DNA of 64,000 nucleotides from Ancistrus triradiatus (lineage: Eukaryota; Chordata; Actinopteri; Siluriformes; Loricariidae), in contig JAJAGP010000222.1 of NCBI GenBank assembly GCA_025084515.1, positions 372,001-436,000 on the forward strand, written 5' to 3'. Position 1 is the stretch's first letter. Each line of letters begins with the position of its first letter. A program made the position numbers and the translations under genes. A model generated the notes under the pieces. That model saw only the letters and a list, made by a program, of their open reading frames with translations, did not search any database and was not told the DNA's origin. Positions 35,801 through 49,200 of this stretch are shown here, one piece after another.

Positions 35801-38800
35801 GCTATAATCTTATTACCTAGATAACTTAGTTTAATTCTTACATATAACATCTAGGTCCCCCAAGGAGGATGGGTTCCTTTTTCAGTCTTGGTCCCTCCAA
35901 GGTTGCTTCCTAATAATGTTTAGGGAGTTTTTCCTTGCCACTGTTGCCCTGGGATTCCTAAATCTGGGCTTGGGTTGAGTTAATTGAAGATCATAGAAAA
36001 TTGAAAAGCAGCTTTGAGACAATGCTCCATTTTAAAAAGCGCTATAGAAGTAAATCAGACTTTGACATTGTCACCTCACTTCTCCAGAGATTCCTGGTTG
36101 GATTCTAGGCTTGGATTCCACCTCGATGGAGTTTGGAAGTTCATCCTGTGTCTGGTTTCCTCTTACAATCCTAAGACATGCATTAGGTTAACTGTGTTTG
36201 TCTGTGTCCTGTGAAGGCTTGACACTCTGTCTAGGGTTGGTTCCACCTTGTACTTTTTGTTTTATAATATTATTAATTTACTGGTTTTATGGATGAAAAT
36301 GTGCATCCAGAATCAAGTGGTTGCAGTGGAAGCCTGACCAGCAGTGATTTGAACAGGACCTTTATTACAGGAGGCAGAAGGAATGGTGACGATGTGTCAG
36401 CTAATCAAATATTAGCTTTTTTTATTTAAGTTTCTGATTTGTGCTGAACTAGAAGTCCTCATTCTCCTCTCTCTGTCATGAAGCTGTCAGTACCTTATCT
36501 GTCCTGGATTACTGTGTTTGCTTGGACTATCTCCTCTTTCTCTCACTTTTCAACATCACCTAGCTTTGTTCCTTCTGGTCATTAAAATCTCATCTGCTGC
36601 CATAGCTCATCTTCCCTGTTTCTTCTGTGTCCTTGTCGCAGAGCTATGACAAATGTTTCCTGGGCTCATCTGAGACGGCCGACGCTAACCGGGTGTTCTG
36701 CGGACAGATCGGAGCCATTTACGTGTTCAGTGAAGCCCTGAATCCAGCACAGATCTTTGCCATCCATCAGCTGGGGCCGAGCTATAAGGTCTGTATCTCG
36801 GACATTAACTCACTGAAATTGAAATAATTATGGAAAAAATGATGTCATTTGATATGAATTATTGCCGTGCATAGCTCCGATAAATGGACTACAATTAGGA
36901 GTGTATTTGTATGTTACACTTGACCCTGTTGTGACCCCACTAATTCTCTCTTTATAAATGATGTAGGTGCTGGAATGCATATATATATATTAATTACTGC
37001 ACATTTTTGGAATAATGTTCACAGACGAACTTCTAGAAGTGTTTTGTGATGCAGGATTTTTGTTTAGTGCTTTTGTTATAGCAGCTCCAGGGGCTAGGTG
37101 GTAAGATCCAGCTGCTGGAAATGTCAGGTTCTGAAGACCTAGATTTGAATCTCGGGTGGGGCTTGCACTATGAAGGTCAGGTGGTGTGTTTACAGAACTC
37201 AGAACTTAGAATGTTTTGTTTTTGCTTTGCTTTTAATGTCCAAAGAGAATTAAGATGATTAAAGTGTGCACGTAAACAGAAACTTTAAAAAAAGGACTAG
37301 ACTTTTGTGCAGGTTGTTTGTTTTGCCTTGATTTTTTTTTTTTTTTTTTCCAGATTTTGTAGCATTGGTCTACATTTACAAATCTGTCACTCCAGTCTAG
37401 AGTAGCAACAGTACTGAATTGTAATGCATTTGTAGGCAACTTTCTCTTGTAGACTGGTAAACACTGATAGCTTTGAATGTACTTTTTTAGTTAGCTTTCT
37501 TTTTAAAGGACAAGGCACTGCTCATGGGCGTCATGAAACCCACTTTTCTGGGGCACATGCTCATGTGGAATGTTGCTATGCCCTGGTTTGCTGAGTAGAA
37601 CTACAGAACAGCTAACAGAAATTCACTACTGGCACTACATTTCCCATCATTTCCCAGCATCTTTAAAAAAGCTTGAGCAGCTAAAGCTTTCAGTCAGAGC
37701 CATTTTCCTTTTTTCACATGAATATGTAAAACAAAGTCCATTACGCTGCAGACGATAATAGCTCATAGCTGTGTGCGTTTACACGTTAGACCTCTGAAGC
37801 AAAGCCATTCATTAAACTACCAAAGGAGTCACTTATGCTAGCATAAACAAAATGAATGCAATTAATAAATTCTTTAGTTCAAATATGTTCATTTCTCATC
37901 CGTGGAGTACCGCCCACTTTAGCGTTAAAGCTATTTAGTGTTTATTTTGATGCACAGTTGTACCTGTATTACTGATTGGCAAGCACATGGGTACAGCTGT
38001 GCCCATCAAAATACCTTCATATCACGTATACTGGTATTATTTAATATAGGAAACATCATCTTTACAACTTCACATTTGAAAATCTGTTTTAAAAATGAAA
38101 CTAAGAGTGACAATTGATTATTACAGCTTCTCAGTGTTACTGTTCAGTTAAAAGCCAGGCTTGACTGTAAATCCACTGTTAGCAGGATTTCTTTATTATT
38201 GCATTGAATCCCATTGCATACCTGGGTGTGGATTTCACAAGTGTCATAAAGCGTTCTTAATTTTGTGCTAACAAGCCATATACCTAGCCAGTGACCTCTT
38301 CCCTGTTTATTTCATTTTCCTCAACGTCCCTGACCTTCAATCTGAGGTGCTTTTGTAGCGTTCTTATTTTAATCATGTCTTCGGGGTAAAACCAGGCCTG
38401 ATATTTGATCCCTCCTCAAGCTTCCCCCTGTAAATGACTGTTGTGTTTGTAATTGAGACCTGCAGCCACGTTTGACTCCTGTTTTCTTCAGTGTAATCGG
38501 CACTCTACGAAGTAGCTGCAAGTGTTTCTGTTGATGTCTTACTTTCTTATTTTGGCTCGTCTTGGCTTGGTTTCCGGTTACAGTCGGAACCAATAAAACG
38601 CACAGCGTGAGATTTCGATGCTATGCTTAACGTGCTGTAAAATCCCTAAGAGGGAGAATTTCTAAGCGTGTAGGCAAAGCTTTTCTGTCTGCTCCATCAG
38701 CCTTGGAAGACACCTTCAATTAGCTTAGTAACACACCCCATTATGACAGGCAGGTTGCTGGAAATAATGAAAAGGCTGCAGCAGAAGAAGGCAATTATCC

Positions 38801-41800
38801 AGGAGATGAGCTTTCCTAATGGCATTCCCCCCTGCCTAATGGGAAGATCCTTGCTTTTGTAGAGTCCTGACCACAGTCATGCCATTTATCGTTACTTGCC
38901 AAATAGCAACGATTTTTCTCATGAATAGAGACAGAAATGTTTGTATGTTTATATCAACGATGTTCTGTTTGGATTCTGGTGCTTACCAACCTGTAGAGGT
39001 TAGTTTAATTAGCAATATAACCGATGTGATCCAATGAATCAAGGAATTCATAAGATAGTGCAGTATAGTAATGGTGTAGTTACTAACCCAAAGTAGGCAC
39101 AACCTGTAACCTTGTCTGTATTCATTTCACAAAATGGACATACTTTTACCAAAATACCTTACCTTACCTTGGGATGCTCCCACGAGCAAACATTGGCTTA
39201 TAAACACATTCAGGATAACAAAAAAGATGATAAAATGACACCTTATTGGACAGAGTATCATTTAACAAAGTTCTTATTGGACGATTCATTGTCAGAATGC
39301 TACTAGGAACGCTTGACCTCTGTCATTGCCAATAAAGTTTATGTTACAAAGTATTGAGATGAACCAAATTTATTGACCAAATACTTATTTTCCATCATAA
39401 TTTATATTTAATTAGTTAAAAATCCTACAATGTGATTACCAGGATTTTTTTTCTAGTTTTGTCTCTCATAGTTGTGAGACGTGATGAAAATTACAGACCT
39501 CTCTCATCTTTCTAAGTAGGAGAACGTGCACAATCAGTGGCTGACTAAATACTATTTTGCCTCACTGTATGTTCATGGTACGCCATTTTCTGCAGAGTGT
39601 TCTTTCAGAAATTGATTGTGAAGGACTTCATTTCTGGAAGTGAAGCAATTTTTATTTGCAAGCTTTGAAACACGCCAGCGGTCTTTGTCTGTCAGTTTTC
39701 TTTCTACCAGTAGGCTGGGATGCAGAAAGATCTGTATCACTGTAAGATTCAGTTACAGTGGTGCCTAAGTTTGTGAACCCTTTAGAATGTTCTATATTTC
39801 TGCATAAATATGATCTAAAACATCATCAGATTTTCACACCAGTCCTAAAAGTAGATAAAAAGAACCTAGTTAAAGAAATGAGACAAAAATATTATACTTG
39901 GTCATTTATTTATTGAGGGAAAATGATCCAATATTAAATATTGGTGAGTAGCAAAAGTATGTGAACCTCTAGGATTAGCAGTTAATTTGAAGGTGAAATT
40001 AGTTGGGTGTTTTCAATCAATGGGATGCCAATCAGGTGCGAGTGGGCACCCTGTTTTATTTATGTGCAACTACCCAAGTATAATGTTTTTGTCTCATTTG
40101 TTTAACTGTGTTCTCTTTATCTGTTATTATTGCTTGAATATTTTAGGTCATATTTATGCAGAAATATAGAAAATTCTAAAGGGTTCACAATGTTTCAAGC
40201 ACCACTGTACTTCCTTCACACTACAGCCTTTGGCACTCCCAAATGCAATCACTCCATTTTGTGAATCGTTAACATCTGCTTTGCCACCCATTTTCCATGA
40301 CATTCACTGCTCTGTACCACCTCTTGTCAATGTACGAATCCTGTCACACACTCATCCATGTGCAGCGCCATCTGCAGGTGCCTGAAGTTACTACCACCTT
40401 TAAAACACAAGGTGACAATTTTTTGTTCTGGGACCCTATAAACCATGCCAAAATTAGAAGTCACAGGTTTCCAGTGAAAAACCAACATTTGAATCACACA
40501 CAGAACATTTGAATTGACGTAGAATGACACACAGCTTATTTATTTTTGTTGGTTTGTTATGGGTAAGCCGCCTTTCATAACCATGGTAACAACAACCATT
40601 GGTCTAGCTGGTGCTGAATCGCAGATTTTGAGGATTACTTAGACTTTATATTCTTCGAACCACACTCTACCACGATCTCCTGTGACAAAACTGTCGGAGT
40701 GTATCATTTTTGTTCCTGTATTGGCTGTTCACCACTCACCGAAATAACTGGCGACGCTGATTTGGCGCTAATACTGCTGGGGAGCAAGGGGGTTGTTATC
40801 CCTTAATGCATTCTACAATATATGTGATTGATCTGTAGAAGGAATAATTCATAGTATGTCTCAGTAGAAATGACAAGCAGACACGACTGCTTCTAAAGGC
40901 TGGTGCAGAAACAGCCTGTCTACTCCACTAGTGAGATTAAGTGCCATGCTGGAGCCCAGGGATTTCAGTTTTTAATTACCGTGATGGAAACTCACAGCTG
41001 ATTTCTGGTCATCTCCAGCTGTGCTGACCTCAGCAGGTGATGTAAGAGGTCAGGGTAATGACATATAACTGAAATGAGGCTTGTTGGTGAGAGAGGAGCA
41101 TGAGAGCAGGAAAGTGTCGTCACCCCAGGCTGTGAAATGAAGGAGAGTGGTGGTTGTGGGATGGAGGTGTCGTAAGAAAGGTGTTTTTTTTGGCTCCTGT
41201 TTATATCAGTGGGGTTTAATCAAGGGGTCATTGTCCACCAGGAAATGCATGTAATGGTGTAATGCTGCTGTAATGCACTGTCCAGCAGTGAAACTGGTTT
41301 CATAGCTCCAGCAGCACTGTCTGATCCACTCATACTAACACAATACACTAACACACCACCTGTGGGGGTCCTGACCTTTAGAGAACAGAGTAAAGGGGAC
41401 GAACAAAGTGTGTAGAGAAACAGATGGACTACAGTCTGTAATTGTAGAACTACAAAGTATCCGTGCAATGGACTCATGATCATCTGTGCCATGTGGATTC
41501 TGGAGATACTTAAAACCTCTCAAATTCCTCGAGTGTTTGCATAAGAAAGCTCCACAGTACTGTGCACGATAATCTTTTTGATGGTTTTGTGTTGCACATT
41601 CAGTCACTGTACTTTTTTTAGAATTGTTGTGGTAACTGATGTGATAGCAGGACTCACTAATGAATCGTGTACAGCTTTCCTTCATCTGCCCTCTTCAGCT
41701 CCAACTACAGGGCCTCCATTCTTCTGCTACACTCATTCATTTTTTCACTGTTCTTACTTTCTTTTCTCTATTTATTTTCTTTTTCTTTCTTTCCTTCTTT

Positions 41801-44800
41801 CTTTTTCTTTCAATTCTAAATTTCTTTGCCATGCTTTTTTCTTTTTTGTTCCTTCTCTTTATTTATTTTTTCTTTTCTTTCTTACTTTTTCCATCTTACT
41901 TTCAGTTATAACATCCTTTGCCATGGTTTTATTACTTTCGTATTTCTTTTTCTCTTACTTTTTCAATTTTAACTTCCTTTGCCATGCTTTTTTTCTTTAT
42001 TTTTTTTAATCTTTCTTTTTCTTTCTCTCCTCCTTTCTCCAATTTTTACATTGTTTGCTATGTTGTTTTACTGTTTTTTTTTTTTTTTCTTTTTACATTT
42101 TTGCCATGCTCCTCTTTCTGACTTTCATTCTTGTTTTTCCTTTCTGCCATCTTCAGCTCCAAACTACAAGGCCACCAGTCTTTTACTGCACTCATTCATT
42201 TATTAACTTTTCACTGTTCACTATCCTCTAATTTTGTTTTCTTTTTTTTTCCTTTCCTTTTCTTTTTTTCTTTTTCCGTATTTACACACTTTGCCATGTT
42301 TTTCTTTCTTTTTCTTTCAATTCCAACTTTCTTTGCCATGTTTTTTTTCTTTATTTTTTCCTTTTCTTTTTTTCCTTTTTCTCTTTTTTTTTCTTTATTT
42401 TTCCTTTCTTTCTCCAATTTTTACATTTTTCCAAGCTCTTCTTTCTTTCTTCCTCATTTCTTTTACATTTTTGCTATATACTTCTATATTTCTTTTTATT
42501 TCTGTTTGTATTTATTTCTGTATTTCTTTTTTTATTTCTTTTACACCCTTTGCCATGCTATTCTTTCTGACTTGCTTTCTTGTTTTGCTTTCCTACATCT
42601 GCCCTCTTCAGCTCCAACTACAAGACCACCAGTATTCTACGGCACTCGTTCATTTATTAACTCTTCATTGTTCACTGTACTTTCTTTTCTTTTCTTTCTC
42701 TCCTTTTCTTTTTCTTTCTTTCTTTTTCTTCTTTACATTCTTTGCCATGCTTTTCTTTCTTTCTTCTTTCGTTTTCCATTTTTACATCCTTTGCCATGCT
42801 TTATTTCCTTTTTATTTTCTTTCTTTGTTTCTCCAATGTATACATCATTGCAATGTTATTCAATGGCTCTTTTTTTCTGACTTTCTTTCTTTTTGTCCAA
42901 GTCGGAGGGTGATATTCAGACTGACTTTCCTTTTCTTTGTTTTTTTTTTTGCAGAGCACATTTAAGTTTAAGTCAGAGAGTGATATTCACCTGGCCGAAC
43001 ATCATAAGCAGGTGTTGTATGATGGAAAGTTGGCGAACAGCATCTGTTTCACCTATAACGCTAAATCTACCGATGCCCAGCTGTGTCTGGAGTCTTCACC
43101 CAGAGAGAACGCTTCGATCTTTGTCCACTCGCCTCATGCCCTCATGCTGCAGGTCTGGATCAGTCTGGCATCTTTGTTTATTTATTTATTTTCTGGAAAT
43201 GAAATGTCTTTCTTGATAGCAGAAAGCAAAAAAACAAGATTAAAAATTTAATAATGTTAGTGCAGATTTAATATGAAATACTCGATTTCCTTTTTATCTA
43301 CTGAGGTTAACATTTAGGCACAGTGCTGTGCAAAAGTCTTAGGCCATCATTAGATATACCATATATACCATAATGACCATATATAATTGTTTCTGAGTCT
43401 GTTTATTAGAATATTACCAGATAATACAGGAAAATTTGTATGCATTATTAAAAAAAACATGCTCTTAAGCTACAGTGCCACATGGCTCCTTTTACACTTG
43501 AGCAATAGCAGCTTCTGGAAGCTTCATCGGATGCCAAGTTGAAGAAGCTTGATCAGGTCTTTTTGTAGGGTACCAGCCAAGACACCACTCTCTTAGAATG
43601 GGAACAGGGTGATGCGCTAAAGCTCACGAAGATTTTTGGGTCAACTCATCGACAATATGTTTATGGTCTTTATATGGTCATTATACCATTGCTAAAACAA
43701 CTAAGCTAATGGTGGCTTAATACTTTAGCACATTACTGTATATAGGTGTTGGTATACTTGTTCCCCATACACAGAGAGGAAATCATGTGACCCCATGTCA
43801 TTTTTTCTGGTTTCTTCCTGAAGGATGTCAAGGCCATCGTCACCCACTCTATCCACAGTGCCATTCACTCCATTGGGGGCATTCAGGTGCTCTTTCCTCT
43901 CTTTGCCCAGCTTGATTTCCACCAACACAATGAGAGCCAGCCGGAGACCGCAGTTTGGTGAGTCTAATACCGATGTTCCTATTTAACTTGTAAGCACCTT
44001 GTGTAGTCCTGAGCCTTATCCTCTGCACCTCCCCTATCCAGAGAAATTACAGTGATGATGTGGTCCAGGCGATTGAGGGTTTAGAGCCTTGTACAAGGGC
44101 CACATAGTGTCCCATTGGATTTGCTGGGCCTTAAACCCTTAACTTTCGGACCGATTGCCCAGTACATTAACCATCAAGCCGCCACTGCCAAGGCTTATAA
44201 TGGTAGTGAATGATACAGAAAGTCTCCATTTTTCCTACCATGTGCCAAAATGAGATGGCCGGGTGTTGGGAGGCTTAGTGGTTAGACCAATGCTTGGAAG
44301 GTTGAGAGTTCCTGGCTCATGTTGACTTTTGAGTAAGACCCTTAATTGGTCACTCTGACTGAGGTCTAAAGAGCCTCTGTGCAGATGGGAGAAACTTTGA
44401 GAAGGTCAACTATCACTGCAGCACTCCACCAATCTGGGCTTTATGGCAGAGTGACCAGACATAAGAATCTCATCAGTAAAAAACACATGAAAGCCTGTCT
44501 GGAGTTTGCAAAAAAAAACACTTAAAGGACTCTCAGACTGTGAGAAACAAGATTCTCTGATTCGATTAAACTTTTTGGCCTTAATTCTAAGCGTCATGCC
44601 TGGAGGAAACAGGTACTGCTCATCTGAGTAACGAGTCTGAAAACTTATGTCAATGCAATATTTTACTTTTTCCTGTTCAATAAATTTGCAAAACCTTCTA
44701 AACTTCTGTTTTCACTTCGTCATAATGGGGTATTGAGTGCAGAATGATGTTTATATATACAGTGGTGATTAGGTCATATTTATGCAGAAATATAGAAAAT

Positions 44801-46142
44801 TCTAAAGGGTTCACAAACTTTCAAGCACCACTGTGTGTGTGTGTGTATACACACACACACACACAGTGGTAGTATTATTATTTAAAAATATTATACTTAG
44901 TCATTTATTTATTGAGGAAAATGATCCAATATTACATATTAGTGAGTGGCAAAAGTATGTGAACCTCTAGGATTAGCAGTTAATTTGAAGGTGAAATTAG
45001 AGTCAGGTGTTTTCAATCAATGGGATGACAATCAGGTGTGAGGGGGCACCCTGGTTTATTTAAAGAACAGGGATCTATCAAAGTCTGCTCTTCACAATAC
45101 ATGTTTGTGGAAGTGCATCATGGCATGAACAAAGGAGATTTCTGAGGACGTCAGAATCCACAGTCAGACAGATTGTGTACAAATGAAATAAATTCAAGAC
45201 CATTGTTACCCTCCCCAGGAGTGGTCGACCAACAAAGATCACTCCAAGAGCAAGGAGTAATAGTTGCCGAGGTCACAAAGGACCCCAGGGTAACTTCTAA
45301 GCAACTGAAGGCCTCTCTCACATTGGCTAATGTTCATGAGTCCACCATCAGAAGAACACTGAACAACAATGGTGTGCATGGCAGGGTTGCAAGGAGAAAG
45401 CCACTGCTCTCCAAAAAGAACATTGCTGCTGGTCTGCAGTTTGCAAAAGATCACATGGACAAGCCAGAAGGCTATTGGAAGAATGTTTTGTGGATGGATG
45501 AGAACAAAATAGAACGTTTTGGTTTAAAAGAAAAGTGCTAAGTTTGGAGAAAGGAAAACACTGCATTCCAGCATAAGAACCTTAGCCCATCTGTGAAACA
45601 TGGTGGTAGTATTATGGTTTGGACCTGTTTTGCTGCATCTGGGCCAGGATGGCTTGTCATCATTGATGGGACAATGAATTCTGAATGATATTAGAGAATT
45701 CTAACCATGAACTGAATCTCAAGAGAAGGTGGGTCATGCAGCAAGACAACGACCCTAAGCACACAAGTCGTTCTACCAAAGAATGGTTAAAGAAGAATAA
45801 AGTCCATGTTTTGGAATGGCCAAGTCAAAGTCCTGACCTTAATCCAATGGAAATGTTGTGGAAGGACCTGAAGCGGGCAGCTAATGTGAGGAAACCCACC
45901 AACATCCCAGAGCTGAAGCTGTTCTGTACGGAGGAATGGGATAAAATTCCTCCAAGCCGGTGTGCAGGACTGATCAACAGCTACAGGAAATGTTTAGTTG
46001 CAGTTATTGCTGCACAGGGGGGTCACACCAGATACTGAAAGCAAAGGTTCACATACTTTTGCATTTCATTAATATGTAATATTGGATCATTTTCCTCAGT
46101 AAATAAATTACCAGGTATAACATTTTTTTTTCCCCTCATCTG

Positions 46143-46213
<71 letters not shown>

Positions 46214-49200
46214 TAATTAATTAATTAATTAGTTTATTTATTTTTTAAGCACTAGGCCGCTCCATAACAAAATTTAAATGTTAAAATGTGACTGGGTCCA
46301 GTCACTCGTGTTCATCTTCGAACACAGCTTCGTAACCAACAGACCTCACCTTGCCAGAGGCGGGTTACCGGTTTACACTTCTGAGCTACGCCGGGTCATG
46401 AACCACCTCAGGTAAGTTCAGGTCTGTTGGTTATGGAGTTGTATTCAAAGGTGAATCCCAATAACAGCACCGAATGTCCAGATGTGGTTCCTGGCACCAG
46501 TAAGTCCAATGTATGAATAATATATGGGTATGAATAATGTATATGTCTATCTAGCTATCTCTGGCTCTCTCTCTGTATGTGTATAGCTATATAATATCTT
46601 CCACCTCTCTGAGTTTCTAGTATTCCTTATTTCAGGGCACTGGGGTCATGTGACACAACACCAGAGGTGCCCCTGTGACATTATCGAAGCAAAAATGTAG
46701 CAAACCACTTGAGTTATTATCATAAGTTGCCTTTCTGAAAATGTTTTCAGGGTTGTAACGTGTCACCTTGTGCCCTGCAGTGCCACACTCCTGGGTTTCC
46801 TGGTGGAGTTGCTAAAGAGCTCGGTGGCAATGCAGGAGCAGATGCTGGGAGGAAAAGGCTTCCTGGTGATCGGGTACCTGCTGGAAAAGGTTGGTGCAGT
46901 GAATATTTTGCAGTTCTTCTTTTGCGGTACACACATCAATTTTAAACCTTCCTTAAAGTTATCAAAGTCAGCATTGTGTGTGAAGATGTAAAGAGATTGT
47001 TAAAAATGTCGATAGTTAAAGCATAAAAAATTCTGAATGGGTGAGCTGCTGGTTGGCAAGGTGTGTATTTATGCATTTTATTTGCTACCATTGTGGAGCT
47101 AAATCATCCCAATGATGATAGAAAATAAAACTTTATTTTATGGAGAAAAATGCAACATTCAGGAGGAAAAAAACTCTCTTTACTTTTGTACAGCACTGGC
47201 ACAAAGACTATAAAGGTATGTGCCATTTAACAAACGCATTATGTTCTGTGAAACTGTGGTTGTTGATTGAAATGGTCGTTGACCACACATTACCACACTC
47301 GCACAGTTTTAGGGTACTGTAATGTAAATATAAAAGGTATTTACACAAACTGCTTGCAAATGATACGTAAATGCATCAGAGTAACCATTGAAAACACAAG
47401 TGACTGATGAATGATTGAAATGACTGATACTTTTGTTTGACGGAAGCCAAAAATGTATTGATAAACAGTATTACGAACAACACAGATGAAACAGAGACTC
47501 AACAAGTGAATGTGAACCAGTTTGTATAGTTCTGGGTTAGAGAAGATATACAGGTAGTGGGGCAGACAAACAAAGGAGTACTACCTACAATAGGACAGGC
47601 ACATACAAATGCCATTTACAGCTGGTTATATATAAATAGCGGAAAGTCAAAAAAAAAAAGTCTCTAAATACAGCAACCCGAGTTAAAACAGTCTGTAGTC
47701 CAAACGTGAGCTAATGAGCAAATAAGCAGACGACCAATAAGTATGTATAATGCACTTCTGCTCTAAAACTCCTGTCCCTGTACATTGATCCACTGTGTTG
47801 ACTGGCTGTGAAATGGAAAACACATTGCATTAGATTGCAACAAAACAATAATAATATGCTGTCAGTACAAGAGATGGGCCCGATCGATCCTATATCGGTA
47901 TCGGGTCCGATATTGACGTCATTTACATCAGATATCAGACAGACGGGGGTGATCCACTTAATGATCCACATTCCGTCCCAGAGTGAGCAAATAGGATTAG
48001 CTGTTGGTTTAACTAACATGTCATTTCTAAACAGGTACCCAATTAAAAACCCATTAAAAAACCCACTTATCAGTTTCTACCACCGCATTTTATGCTTTAA
48101 AAACACAGCCACAATTAGTGCAAAAATACGTCCATATTAAGGAAGCATCTCTCTGCCAGGACTGGTGTGTCCTGTGATCATGTGGTTTTGTTTTGGTATG
48201 CTCTGCTATAGCATTAAAGGAAAATCAGAGGTCAAAAACACAGCATGAAATGCTGAAGCATTGTACCGTGTTCGACCGACTGTGCTCTCCTAGCGCAAGT
48301 GCTACATTAGCCGGGACAGTCTGAAACGCTTATCGTGGAGTAATCTTCTCAAACCATGACATAGGAAAACCAAACTTCTTTCAGTTACTAATGTTAAGTA
48401 CTCTCTGCTGCTGAACCAATGAACTTGTGATCCAAAAAGAAAGTACTCATTTTTACGTTAAGCTGTTTTCTTCCCATTTAAACCATAAAGAGTTATAATC
48501 TATATTCATTTTAAAACTTCAGATGTTAAAGTGAACGGTTGGATGGTCATTAAGAGGCACTTGCGTGTACTACACCCGTCTCGTAGACTTCAGATTGGTA
48601 AAGTCAGCTTCAGAAGGCCAGCAATCCCAAAGGGAGTCCTTCAGGGTTCCAGTCTTGGACCCATTTTCTTTGTAATACACACAATCTCTTATAATGGCCA
48701 AATGAGAAGGTAGGGTTGGTTAGACTTGGGATAGAGAAATCCGAGCTTAACTTCTCAGCCTATGACATTTACCAGAAAACAGACCACTTTGAGTCCTGTG
48801 GTACAAAAATGGCACCACAGTATTAAATTCATTCCTATACTTTCACAGGTCATGTAGTCAAAGTCAAAGTCAGGTTAATTTCTATAGCACTTTTTACAAT
48901 GTATTTACAGTTTTAGATTATATTCTAATATCTAAGGCCAATCGCAGCTTGAGCAAGCCTAGAGTGACAGTGGCAAGGAAAAACTCCCTAGAAGGAAGAA
49001 ACCTCAGGAGGACCAAGACTTGTGTGAACCATCCTCCTTGGGCAGCTTAGATGATATATTTAAGAATTAAACTCAGTTATCTAATTAAAATTTTTTGGTA
49101 ATAGTTTAAATGAACATAAGCATAAATAAATCTTAACAAAGAACATATAGTTTAAATTGTACTAATGAATAATAATAGTGAAAATAAATAATAATATTGA

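Noticed and set aside
41578..42965. Overlapping open frames of 143, 249 and 243 codons rich in Phe, Ser and Leu
   Set aside because: They are translations of T/C-rich tandem repeats, overlap each other in different frames and have no domain. The third runs into exon h in the wrong frame.
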